Below, piece after piece: positions 6,492-12,941 of a DNA stretch of 13,568 nt; position 1 is the first letter of the stretch; every line of letters begins with the position of its first letter. The notes below the pieces were generated by a model. It was given only the letters and a program-made list of their open reading frames with translations. It searched no databases and was not told the DNA's origin. Position numbers and translations under genes: made by a program. This DNA comes from Actinomycetes bacterium (GTDB lineage Bacteria > Actinomycetota > Thermoleophilia > Solirubrobacterales > Solirubrobacteraceae), in contig JAEZDB010000487.1 of the NCBI GenBank assembly GCA_023429855.1, positions 1 to 13,568 on the forward strand, read 5' to 3'.

Positions 6492-6943
6492 CGAGCGCGG
6501 AGCGCCCCGCTGCGCCGTCGCGTGAACGCAGCGCCTATGCGCGCTTCACCGACTTCCGCACGCGCTGGATGGACAACGACCAGTTCGGGCACCTCAACAA
6601 CGTCCTCTACTACTCGTTCTTCGACAGCGCGGTCAACGCGACGTTGATCGACGAGTTCGGGTTCGATCCGAACGCCGATCCGTCGGTGTATTACGTCGTC
6701 GAGACGGGCTGCAGCTTCCACGCGGGCGTCGCCTTCCCGGGTGTGCTCGACGTCGGCGTGCGCGTGGCGAGGCTCGGCAGCAGCAGTGTGAGCTACGAGA
6801 TCGCCGTGTTCGCCCAAGGCGAGGAGCTCGCCGCTGCCACCGGCCGGTTCGTGCACGTCATGGTCGACCGCGCCACCGAGCGCCCGGTGCCGATCCCGGC
6901 GGAGCACCGCGCGCACTTCGCGCGCGTCTACGGCGCCGAGTAG
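6488..6943 (+). CDS. Acyl-CoA thioesterase, hotdog fold (YbgC/4HBT type)
   Basis: The 151-residue protein carries RWMDNDQFGHLNNVLYYSFF (residues 26-45), the signature D-x-D-x-x-G-H-x-N-N-x-x-Y of the 4-hydroxybenzoyl-CoA thioesterase/YbgC branch; D29 or D31 in this loop is the likely catalytic acid. The rest has the expected strand pattern (VLDVGVRVARLGSSSVSYEI; ATGRFVHVMVDRATERPVPI). Such enzymes hydrolyse acyl-CoA to free acid and CoA in the cytosol. The GTG start (6488) overlaps the adh stop as GTGA, with AGGTG 8 nt ahead, so translational coupling is likely. A later ATG would cut into the catalytic motif. Pairing with an alcohol dehydrogenase suggests a small pathway handling an alcohol/aldehyde/acyl-CoA series; this is inference. 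Confidence 0.9.
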   Translation: MTSAERPAAPSRERSAYARFTDFRTRWMDNDQFGHLNNVLYYSFFDSAVNATLIDEFGFDPNADPSVYYVVETGCSFHAGVAFPGVLDVGVRVARLGSSSVSYEIAVFAQGEELAAATGRFVHVMVDRATERPVPIPAEHRAHFARVYGAE

Positions 6944-6959
6944 CCGCTGAGCGGCTCAG
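6942..6959. terminator. Overlapping hairpins after the thioesterase gene, candidate terminator
   Basis: AGCCGC-TGA-GCGGCT (6942-6956) is a perfect 6-bp stem with a 3-nt loop, and CTGAGC-G-GCTCAG (6947-6959) is a second perfect palindrome sharing its bases. They begin within the thioesterase stop codon and sit between convergent genes. No T-run follows, so termination is likely but not certain. Confidence 0.4.
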
Positions 6960-7096
6960 TGCAGGCCGAGCGTCGCGGCCGGCTCGCACCGCACCGAGCG
7001 GTCGAACGTGAGCTTGTAGATCCGGTTAGCGCCACTGCCGAGTGCCACTACCGACGGGGCCGGGTCTGACGACGCAACCACCGCACGGCCGCGCAC
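6956..7096 (-). CDS. Possible 46-codon small ORF or gene remnant after scpB
   Basis: Reading the minus strand from GTG 7096, immediately after the scpB TAG and in the same frame, gives 46 codons ending in TGA (6958-6956). The second half reads NRIYKLTFDRSVRCEPAATL and uses codons like a real gene (AAC, ATC, TAC, AAG, TTC, GAC), unlike the Arg/Pro/Gly-rich shadow frames nearby. If real, its end is 12 nt from the convergent thioesterase stop, matching the tight convergent spacing elsewhere in the window (4-nt overlap to 32 nt). I do not recognise a family. Options are a small protein translated by reinitiation after scpB, the C-terminal remnant of a lost gene, or a readthrough tail of ScpB. No strong ribosome-binding site is visible. 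Confidence 0.35.
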   Translation of the reverse strand: MRGRAVVASSDPAPSVVALGSGANRIYKLTFDRSVRCEPAATLGLH

Positions 7097-7966
7097 CTAC
7101 TCGCCCGCGGCCTCCGGCGCCAGGGGCGACGGCTGCGATGCAGCTTTCGCCGGCTCCTCCGACCGGGGTTCGACGAAACGATCTCCCGGAAGTTCGACGT
7201 GCCCGGGGTCTGCGCCGAGCTCACGCGGTTCAGGGAGCTCGACGGCCGGGCCGCCGCCGGCGCCGCCCGTGCGGGCACCGCCAGCGCGCAGCAGCCGCTC
7301 GCGCAGCTCGTCTTCCTCGGCCGGGTCGGGGTCCCACGTCGACACGTCGGGCAGCGCAGCGAGCGAGTCGAGGCCGAAGAGCCGCAGGAACAGCGAAGTG
7401 GTGCGGTAGAGCACGGCGCCGAAGTCCGAGCGGCCTGCCTCTTCGATCAGGCCGCGCTCGAGCAGCGTGGCCGTTGCCGAGTCAGCCGCGACGCCGCGGA
7501 TGCGCGAGATCTCGGGCCGCGCGACGGGCTGCAGGTAGGCGACGATGGCGAGCGTCTCCGCTTGGGCTGCGGTGAGCGGCGGCACGCGCTGCGTGCTCAG
7601 CAGCGTGCGCGCCGCCGGCTCGACGACCGGGTCGGTCGCAAAGCTCAGGCCGCCCGAGACGCGCTTGATGATCAGGCCGCGCTGGCCCGGTGCGTAGTCG
7701 CGGTCGAGCTGCGCGATCGCCGCGTCGATGTCGTCGGCTGAGGCGCCCGTCGCCTCGGCCAGCCGCTCGGCCGGCACGGGATCGGGGCTGAGAAACAGCA
7801 GCCCTTCGAGGATCCGCGCGAGCGCGGGGATGTCGTGCCCCTCGCTGCCTTCGGCGGCTGCGGCCTCGGCCTCTGCCTCGCGTTCGGCGACCTCACGCTC
7901 ACGGCGCAGGTTCTGCTCCCAGTCCGCGTCGGACTCCCAGCCTGGCTGCTGCTCGCCGTCGCTCAT
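7097..7966 (-). CDS. scpB: Segregation and condensation protein ScpB
   Basis: The 289-residue protein has a charged Glu/Ala-rich N-terminus (1-45), then the two winged-helix domains of ScpB: ALARILEGLLFLSPDPVPAE (about 48-67), LTAAQAETLAIVAYLQPVAR (131-150), PEISRIRGVAADSATATLLE (151-170) and the C-terminal mark TTSLFLRLFGLDSLAALPD. About 65 residues of Gly/Pro/Glu-rich, likely disordered tail follow, longer than in many ScpB proteins. ScpB dimers bind ScpA and bridge the SMC ATPase heads, so it acts in chromosome condensation and segregation. The ATG at 7966 overlaps the scpA stop as ATGA and has GGAGG (7977 to 7973) 6 nt ahead, a strong ribosome-binding site. The frame is open further upstream to 8023, but that part is inside scpA. 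Confidence 0.93.
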   Translation of the reverse strand: MSDGEQQPGWESDADWEQNLRREREVAEREAEAEAAAAEGSEGHDIPALARILEGLLFLSPDPVPAERLAEATGASADDIDAAIAQLDRDYAPGQRGLIIKRVSGGLSFATDPVVEPAARTLLSTQRVPPLTAAQAETLAIVAYLQPVARPEISRIRGVAADSATATLLERGLIEEAGRSDFGAVLYRTTSLFLRLFGLDSLAALPDVSTWDPDPAEEDELRERLLRAGGARTGGAGGGPAVELPEPRELGADPGHVELPGDRFVEPRSEEPAKAASQPSPLAPEAAGE

Positions 7967-8706
7967 GCGCCGCCTCCGACCGTCTCGATCATGATCGGCC
8001 CAAGCGGCTCGTCTTGCTGCCACGTCGCCTCGCCGCGTTTGTGCAGCTCCAGCAGCGCCCAGAGGGTCACGGCGACGGTCACGCGGTCAGCGCCCTCGAC
8101 CGCGTCGTCGAAGCTCATGCGCGCGGCGCGGCGCAGCAGGCCGCGGAGGTGCGCCACGCGTTGCTCGACGGTAACCCGCGCGACCGCCACATGCCCGAGG
8201 TCGATCGTCTTGGGCATCTTCAGCAGGTCGCCGATCGCGCGGCCCAGGCGGGCCGGGCGGTAGACCCCTGCGGGAAGCTCGCCCGTCTGCGCGTCGCGCA
8301 GTGCTCGCGGCAGCGGCGCCTGGCGGAACCGCATGCCCCACTCACCGTCGAGGAGCAGGCGCAGATGGTCGGCTGCGGACCGGTACCGGCGGGCCTCGAG
8401 CATGCGGCGCACCAGCTCATCAGCGGCCTCTTCCGGCGGCATCTCGTCGTCTTCTTCGCCGGGGACGGGCGGCAGCATCAGCCGCGACTTGAGTTCGAGC
8501 AGCGCCGCGATCAGCACGAGGAACTCGGTGGCCGCGTCGAGGTCGAGCTCGCCGCGCGCCTGGAGCACGTCGAGGTACGTGACGATCACCTCGGCGAGCT
8601 GGATCTCCAGCAGGTCGACCTCGTCGCGCAGGATGAGCGACAGCAGCAGGTCGAAGGGCCCCGAGTAGCTCTCGAGGTCGAGCTCGATGTCGGCGAGGAA
8701 GGCCAC
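7963..8706 (-). CDS. scpA: Segregation and condensation protein ScpA (kleisin)
   Basis: The 247-residue protein starts with the kleisin N-terminus YSGPFDLLLSLILRDEVDLL (residues 14-33), followed by EIQLAEVIVTYLDVL and FLVLIAALLELKSRLMLPPV, the helices that contact the SMC neck. An acidic linker (GEEDDEMPPEE) leads to the C-terminal winged helix with AVTLWALLELHKRGEATWQQ, which binds the SMC cap. Length fits the family (about 250). ScpA closes the SMC ring together with ScpB. The GTG at 8706 follows the trpS stop by 12 nt and gives a normal N-terminus; no close Shine-Dalgarno site is seen, so translation may rely on reinitiation from trpS. Its TGA overlaps the scpB ATG. Confidence 0.93.
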   Translation of the reverse strand: MAFLADIELDLESYSGPFDLLLSLILRDEVDLLEIQLAEVIVTYLDVLQARGELDLDAATEFLVLIAALLELKSRLMLPPVPGEEDDEMPPEEAADELVRRMLEARRYRSAADHLRLLLDGEWGMRFRQAPLPRALRDAQTGELPAGVYRPARLGRAIGDLLKMPKTIDLGHVAVARVTVEQRVAHLRGLLRRAARMSFDDAVEGADRVTVAVTLWALLELHKRGEATWQQDEPLGPIMIETVGGGA

Positions 8707-8718
8707 GCGCGGGCCGCG

Positions 8719-9783
8719 TCAGCCTCGCCCAGGTACCGAGACGCCGCGCGGCACGCCGACGCCCAGTGCCTCGCGCATGTCGGCGAGGACCTCGCCCGCG
8801 ATCTCCGACGCACGGGCCGCCCCGGTCGCAAGCGCGACCTCGAGGGCGGACTCGTCAGGGCGCAGCTCGGCGTAGCGCTCGCGCAGCGGCGCCAGCTCCG
8901 CGTCGACGGCTTCGAGGGCCGCGACTTTGAGGTCGCCGTAGCCGCGCGCGTCGGCCATCGACGCGACGGCCTCATCGATCGAGATGCGCTTCGTCGCCGC
9001 GAGGATCTCCAGCAGGTTCGAGACGCCCGGCTTCTCGGCGCGGTCGAACCGGATCTCGTTCTCGGAGTCGGTGACCGCCCGCTTGAACTTCTTCTCCAGC
9101 GCTTTGCCCTCGTCGAACACGTAGACCGTGCCCTCGATCGAGCCGCTTGAGGTCGACATCTTGCGGGTGGGGTCCTGCAGGTCCATCACGCGCGCGCCGA
9201 CCTGCGGCGTGCGCTGCTCTGGCACGATCAGCAGGCCCTGCTCGCCGCCCTCGCCCGAACCGCGCTCGGGAGCAAAGCGGCGGTTGATGTCGCGCGCGGC
9301 ATCGCGCATCAGCTCGAGGTGCTCACGCTGGTCCTCGCCGACCGGCACTTCGTCGGCCCGGTACGCGAGCACGTCGGCGGCCATCAGCACCGGGTAGAAG
9401 AGCAGACCGGCCGAGACGAGCTCGCGCTGCGCGGCGGACTTGTCGCGGAACTGGTGCATGCGCGCGAGACGGCCGTTGGGCACGACCGACGACAGCAGCC
9501 ACGTGAGCTCGGTGTGCTGCGGCACGTCGCTCTGGCGGAAGAGGATGCACTTGGCCGGGTCGAGGCCGGCGGCAAGCAGCACCGCGACGGTGTCGTAGGT
9601 GCGCTCACGCAGCTCGCGGGGCTCGTAGGCGACCGTGATCGCATGCAGGTCGACGACGCAGAAGAGCGACTCGTCGCCAGCTGCGTGCGCTCGGTCCTGG
9701 CCTTCGACCCACTGGCGGATCGCACCCATGTAGTTGCCGAGGTGCTTGGTGCCGGTCGGCTGGATCCCGCTGAAGATGCGCAC
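8719..9783 (-). CDS. trpS: Tryptophanyl-tRNA synthetase
   Basis: The 354-residue protein is a bacterial class Ic synthetase. It opens with RIFSGIQPTGTKHLGNYMGA, containing the HIGH-equivalent P9-T-G-T-K-H14-L-G-N17. The family block VGEDQREHLELMRDAARDIN is at about 148-167, and the KMSKS-equivalent loop is K208-M-S-T-S (in PTRKMSTSSGSIEGTVYVFD); Thr for Lys at the fourth position is an accepted family variant. It charges tRNA-Trp with tryptophan in the cytosol. The GTG at 9783 encodes the first residue of a complete N-terminus; TATCCT lies 6 nt upstream and there is no Shine-Dalgarno site, pointing to a leaderless mRNA. It heads the trpS-scpA-scpB operon (12-nt gap, then a 4-nt overlap). Confidence 0.95.
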   Translation of the reverse strand: MRIFSGIQPTGTKHLGNYMGAIRQWVEGQDRAHAAGDESLFCVVDLHAITVAYEPRELRERTYDTVAVLLAAGLDPAKCILFRQSDVPQHTELTWLLSSVVPNGRLARMHQFRDKSAAQRELVSAGLLFYPVLMAADVLAYRADEVPVGEDQREHLELMRDAARDINRRFAPERGSGEGGEQGLLIVPEQRTPQVGARVMDLQDPTRKMSTSSGSIEGTVYVFDEGKALEKKFKRAVTDSENEIRFDRAEKPGVSNLLEILAATKRISIDEAVASMADARGYGDLKVAALEAVDAELAPLRERYAELRPDESALEVALATGAARASEIAGEVLADMREALGVGVPRGVSVPGRG

Positions 9784-9789
9784 CGCGCA

Positions 9790-9795
9790 AGGATA
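9790..9795 (-). promoter_or_regulatory. Candidate -10 element (TATCCT) for the trpS-scpA-scpB operon
   Basis: TATCCT on the minus strand fits TAnnnT and ends 6 nt before the GTG start (9783). A transcript from here would start at or within a base or two of the start codon. No clear -35 hexamer is seen. Confidence 0.5.
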
Positions 9796-9848
9796 GGCAC
9801 GCTGGCGGCGCGGCGCAGCGGACGTCTGCCCGGGTGCGCCACACCGCA

Positions 9849-9871
9849 GCGCTCGAGCGCCGTCCTAGGCT
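9849..9871 (+). promoter_or_regulatory. Ferritin-like gene promoter: -10 TAGGCT preceded by a perfect 12-bp palindrome
   Basis: TAGGCT (9866-9871) fits TAnnnT and predicts a transcript with a leader of roughly 55 nt before the ATG at 9933. GCGCTC-GAGCGC (9849-9860) is a perfect palindrome just upstream, in the -35/-10 spacer, and could be an operator. GTCCT (9862-9866 region) and AGGAC also form short arms around the -10. The rest of the 149-nt gap from 9784 shows nothing else apart from the trpS -10. Confidence 0.35.
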
Positions 9872-9932
9872 GAGGACGCAACCGGTCTGGCGCACACGCA
9901 CCAGCCCCGACCCACCAGAGGGAGACTCCGAC

Positions 9933-10421
9933 ATGGCTGCACTGAACAACGGCATCCTCGCCCCGGCCAACGACGACAAGCGCAAGGAGATCATCGATCT
10001 CCTCACCACGGCGTACTGGCTCGAGATCGAGACCGTGATCAGCTACACCACCAACTCGGTCAACCCCGACGGCGTCCGCGCGCAGAACGTGATCGAGTCG
10101 CTCCAGGCCGACATCCAGGAGGAGCTTGGCCACGCGCAGCAGTTCGCGCAGCGCATCAAGGACCTCGGCGGCACCGTGCCCGGCTCGAAGGAGTTCAAGC
10201 CAATCCAGGACAGCCTGCAGCCGCCGGCCGACAGCGCCGACATCGTCCACGTGATCAAGGGCGTGATCGACGCCGAAGAAGGCGCGATCGACCACTACAA
10301 CCAGATCATCGAGGCCACCGACGAGGACCCCGTCACGCAAGACATGGTCACCGCGATCCTGGCCGATGAAGAGGGCCATCGCCGCCAGTTCGTCGGCTTC
10401 CTCAAGGAATACGAAGGCTAG
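9933..10421 (+). CDS. Ferritin-like diiron four-helix-bundle protein
   Basis: The 162-residue protein has the ligand set of a bacterioferritin/ferritin-like diiron site: E31 (in YWLEIETVISY, helix A), E64-L-G-H67 (helix B), E115 or E116 (in DAEEGAIDHYNQII, helix C) and E146-E-G-H149 (in LADEEGHRRQF, helix D). The E31-E64 spacing of 33 matches bacterioferritin. It probably binds iron and consumes oxygen or peroxide; cage formation for storage cannot be told from sequence. There is no Met at a typical haem position that I can assign. The ATG at 9933 follows AGAGGGAG (9917-9924) by 8 nt, the best ribosome-binding site in the window; the frame upstream to 9834 is not family-like. Its stop overlaps that of the convergent kinase gene by 4 nt (CTAG). 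Confidence 0.88.
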   Translation: MAALNNGILAPANDDKRKEIIDLLTTAYWLEIETVISYTTNSVNPDGVRAQNVIESLQADIQEELGHAQQFAQRIKDLGGTVPGSKEFKPIQDSLQPPADSADIVHVIKGVIDAEEGAIDHYNQIIEATDEDPVTQDMVTAILADEEGHRRQFVGFLKEYEG

Positions 10422-12937
10422 TGCTGCGCCGGCACCTTGATCCAGAACCGGGAGCCGTGGCCCTCGACGCTCTCCACTCCCACGTCGCCCCCATGGGCGC
10501 GCGCGATCTCGCGCACGAGCGCTAGCCCGAGGCCGGTGCCGCCGATCTTGCGGGTGCGGGCTGTGTCGACCCGGTAGAAGCGGTCGAACACGCGACGTTG
10601 GTCGTCGGCAGGGATGCCGATGCCCTCGTCGCGGACCGCGACGACGACGTCGCCGTTGCGGCGCGCCGCCTCCACGACCACCGGTCCGCCCTCCGGCGAG
10701 TACTTGATCGCGTTCGCGATCAGGTTCGCGACCGCGCGACGCAGGTGGTCTTCGTCGCCCTCGACGACGAGGTCCTCCGCCACGTCGAGGATCACCGGGT
10801 GCTGCTCGCTTTGGCGTGAGAAGAACTCGACCTGCTGCTTGAGCATGCCGCCGAGTTCGACCTTGCCCATCCGGAGGTCCTCGTCCGAGTGTTCGAGCCG
10901 CTGGATGTCGAGGAAGTCGCTGATGAGGCTCGAGAGGCGGCCGGCCTGCTGGTGGATCGTCTCGAGGTACTCGTCGCGTTCAGCCTTGTCGAAGTCGCGG
11001 GCCTGCAGGAGCTCCGCGAAGCCGAGAATCGCCGACAGCGGGGTGCGCAGCTCGTGCGACACCGTCGACATCAGCTCGTCCTTGAGCGCCGCGGCGCGGC
11101 GCTCCTCGGTGACCTCGCGCAGCACGAAGATCCGGCCGACGAGGCCACCCTCGGCCGTGTGCACCGGAGCGGTGAACCGCTGGATCACTTTGTGGGAGTC
11201 GATCAGCTCGTACTCGTCGTGGAACTCTCCGTGCGGGTCGGCGAGGATCTCGGCGATACGAGCCCGGTAGCCCTCGGGGTCGGCCGTGCGATCCCCGATC
11301 AGCTGCCCCATCCGCGGCAGATCTGCACCGGTCTGCAGCGGCTCGATCTCAAAGACCTCGCGCTCGAACCGCTGCATCTCCGGGTTGTTCACGAGCAGTT
11401 CGCCGCGGGTCCCGACCAGTCGAATCGCGTCACCGGTGGAGTTCAAGACTGAGCGGTGCACGTCGGCGAGCCAGCGGCGCCGCTCGGACTCGATCGCGTT
11501 GTCGAACGCCACTGCGGCCTGCTCGCCGAGGTGCTCGGCGGCCGCGATCTCACCTGGACCGAACGGGTCGACACCGGTCCGCCCCACGCTCATCACGCCG
11601 ACGGCACGATCGCCGTAGCGCAGCGGCACATGCAGCTCGCGGCGGACCGACACGGTGTTGCCAAACGCCTGCAAGCGCAGGTCTCCGTCGGCGTGGCTGC
11701 CCGTCAGCGTGCGGTCTTCGTTGAACGCACGTCCGGCCAGGCCATGGAGTGCGTCGGCCGAGAGCGGCAGCGTCTCTTCCTCGATCCCGCGGCACGCCAC
11801 GAGCTCCGGAACCTCCGCGTCGATGCCGGTGAGCGCGTAGACCGCGCCGACTTCGGCGCCGAGCATGTCGGCGGCGGTCGCGAGCAGCCGGTCGGCGCGC
11901 TCGCGCAGGCCGCTGATGCGGCCGAGCCCGTCAGCAAGCTCCGCGAACAGCTGGGTACGAGCGTGGGCGGCCCGCAACGCAGCAGCCGTCTCCTCCAGCT
12001 CGAGCGAGCGGTGGCTGAGCGACTCGTTGGCCTCGGCCAGTTCATGCTGCCCGGCTTCGAGCTCGGCTGTCTGGGCTTCGAGCTCGACCGTCTGGCTCTC
12101 CAGCTCGACCGCCTGCTGTTCGAGCTCGGAGTTCTGGTGCTCGAGCTCGACCTGCTGCGCCTCGATCTCGGCGGCGTTCGCCGCGAGCGAGTCGGCCATG
12201 GCGTTGAAGGAGCGCGCGAGCTGCCCAAGCTCGTCGCGGGCGCTTTCGTCGACGCGAACGGAGAGGTCGCCTGCTCCGAGGGCCTCGGCGGCATCAGCGG
12301 TGCGCTGGATCGGCACGACGATCGCGCGGCCCAGGAACCACAGCAAGGCGGTGAAGAGGCCGAGTGCGAGCACGCCGGCCGCGATCGCGAGGTTCTGCGC
12401 CTGAGCGGCGTGGGCGCTAGCTGAATCCGCGGTGGCGCGGGCGTCGCGTCGCACGATCGCGGCGAGCTCGTCGATCTCGCCGCGCAGCTGATCGACTCGC
12501 CGCTTTCCGGACCCTGCGAGGATCAGATCGCGGCCCTTGTCTGGGTCGGTGCGGAGCGCCGAGATCAGCGGTGTCGCGTACTCGGTCAGGTAGTTGCTCG
12601 CGTTCTCCTTGATGGCGTCAGCGAGCGCCCTAGCCCGGTCGTTCGGGAGCCGCGCGTTCTGGAGGGCGGCCGTCGATTCAGGCAGGTTCGTCTCAGCCGC
12701 GAGCAGCGGTTCCAAGAACGTGTCGCGACCGCTGATCGCGAATCCGCGTACCCCAGTTTCGGCGTCTACGACGAGGCTGCGGACGCGTTCGGCGTTCGTC
12801 GCCGTGTGCTCGGCTTGGCGAGCGGCATCGGCCGACCGGTCGAGCTCCCGAATGGAGAACGCCAGGACGATGACGGCAGCCAGCAGCACAGCAGCGCCAA
12901 GACCGACGACCAGCGAGAGGCGCTTCGTGAGTCCCAT
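10418..12937 (-). CDS. Sensor histidine kinase: CHASE3-HAMP-coiled coil-GAF-PAS-HisKA-HATPase
   Basis: The 839-residue membrane kinase begins with a TM helix (about 8-28), then an extracytoplasmic CHASE3-like helical domain (about 35-180, with VRSLVVDAETGVRGFAISGR), a second TM (about 183-203) and HAMP (about 204-257). Eight heptads (261-316), mostly of the form xxxELEx, make a signalling coiled coil. A GAF domain follows (about 325-483), then a PAS-like domain (about 490-612). HisKA has the phospho-acceptor H628 (STVSHELRTPLSAILGF); the ATPase has N738/N742, D770-E-G-I-G, VFDRFYRVD and GGTGLGL (799-805). It autophosphorylates and passes phosphate to a response regulator not in the window. 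The ATG at 12937 lies 4 nt after the cheR stop, so they are co-transcribed; upstream in-frame codons to 13231 are shadow of cheR. The signal is unknown. Confidence 0.93.
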   Translation of the reverse strand: MGLTKRLSLVVGLGAAVLLAAVIVLAFSIRELDRSADAARQAEHTATNAERVRSLVVDAETGVRGFAISGRDTFLEPLLAAETNLPESTAALQNARLPNDRARALADAIKENASNYLTEYATPLISALRTDPDKGRDLILAGSGKRRVDQLRGEIDELAAIVRRDARATADSASAHAAQAQNLAIAAGVLALGLFTALLWFLGRAIVVPIQRTADAAEALGAGDLSVRVDESARDELGQLARSFNAMADSLAANAAEIEAQQVELEHQNSELEQQAVELESQTVELEAQTAELEAGQHELAEANESLSHRSLELEETAAALRAAHARTQLFAELADGLGRISGLRERADRLLATAADMLGAEVGAVYALTGIDAEVPELVACRGIEEETLPLSADALHGLAGRAFNEDRTLTGSHADGDLRLQAFGNTVSVRRELHVPLRYGDRAVGVMSVGRTGVDPFGPGEIAAAEHLGEQAAVAFDNAIESERRRWLADVHRSVLNSTGDAIRLVGTRGELLVNNPEMQRFEREVFEIEPLQTGADLPRMGQLIGDRTADPEGYRARIAEILADPHGEFHDEYELIDSHKVIQRFTAPVHTAEGGLVGRIFVLREVTEERRAAALKDELMSTVSHELRTPLSAILGFAELLQARDFDKAERDEYLETIHQQAGRLSSLISDFLDIQRLEHSDEDLRMGKVELGGMLKQQVEFFSRQSEQHPVILDVAEDLVVEGDEDHLRRAVANLIANAIKYSPEGGPVVVEAARRNGDVVVAVRDEGIGIPADDQRRVFDRFYRVDTARTRKIGGTGLGLALVREIARAHGGDVGVESVEGHGSRFWIKVPAQH
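11990..12157 (-). repeat. 21-bp (heptad) tandem repeat encoding the kinase coiled coil
   Basis: Eight in-register units of 21 bp encode heptads. The first five (12157 to 12053) are close copies such as QAVELES, QTVELEA and QTAELEA, with the DNA core gagctcgac/gagctcgg recurring; the last three are more diverged (GQHELAE, ANESLSH, RSLELEE). It is an internal part of the kinase gene. Confidence 0.85.
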
Positions 12938-12941
12938 CAGC

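Noticed and set aside
9384..10379. A 331-codon minus-strand frame over the ferritin-like gene and trpS start
   Set aside because: Antisense shadow: the diiron ligand pattern and ribosome-binding site support the plus-strand gene, and trpS motifs lie in another frame.
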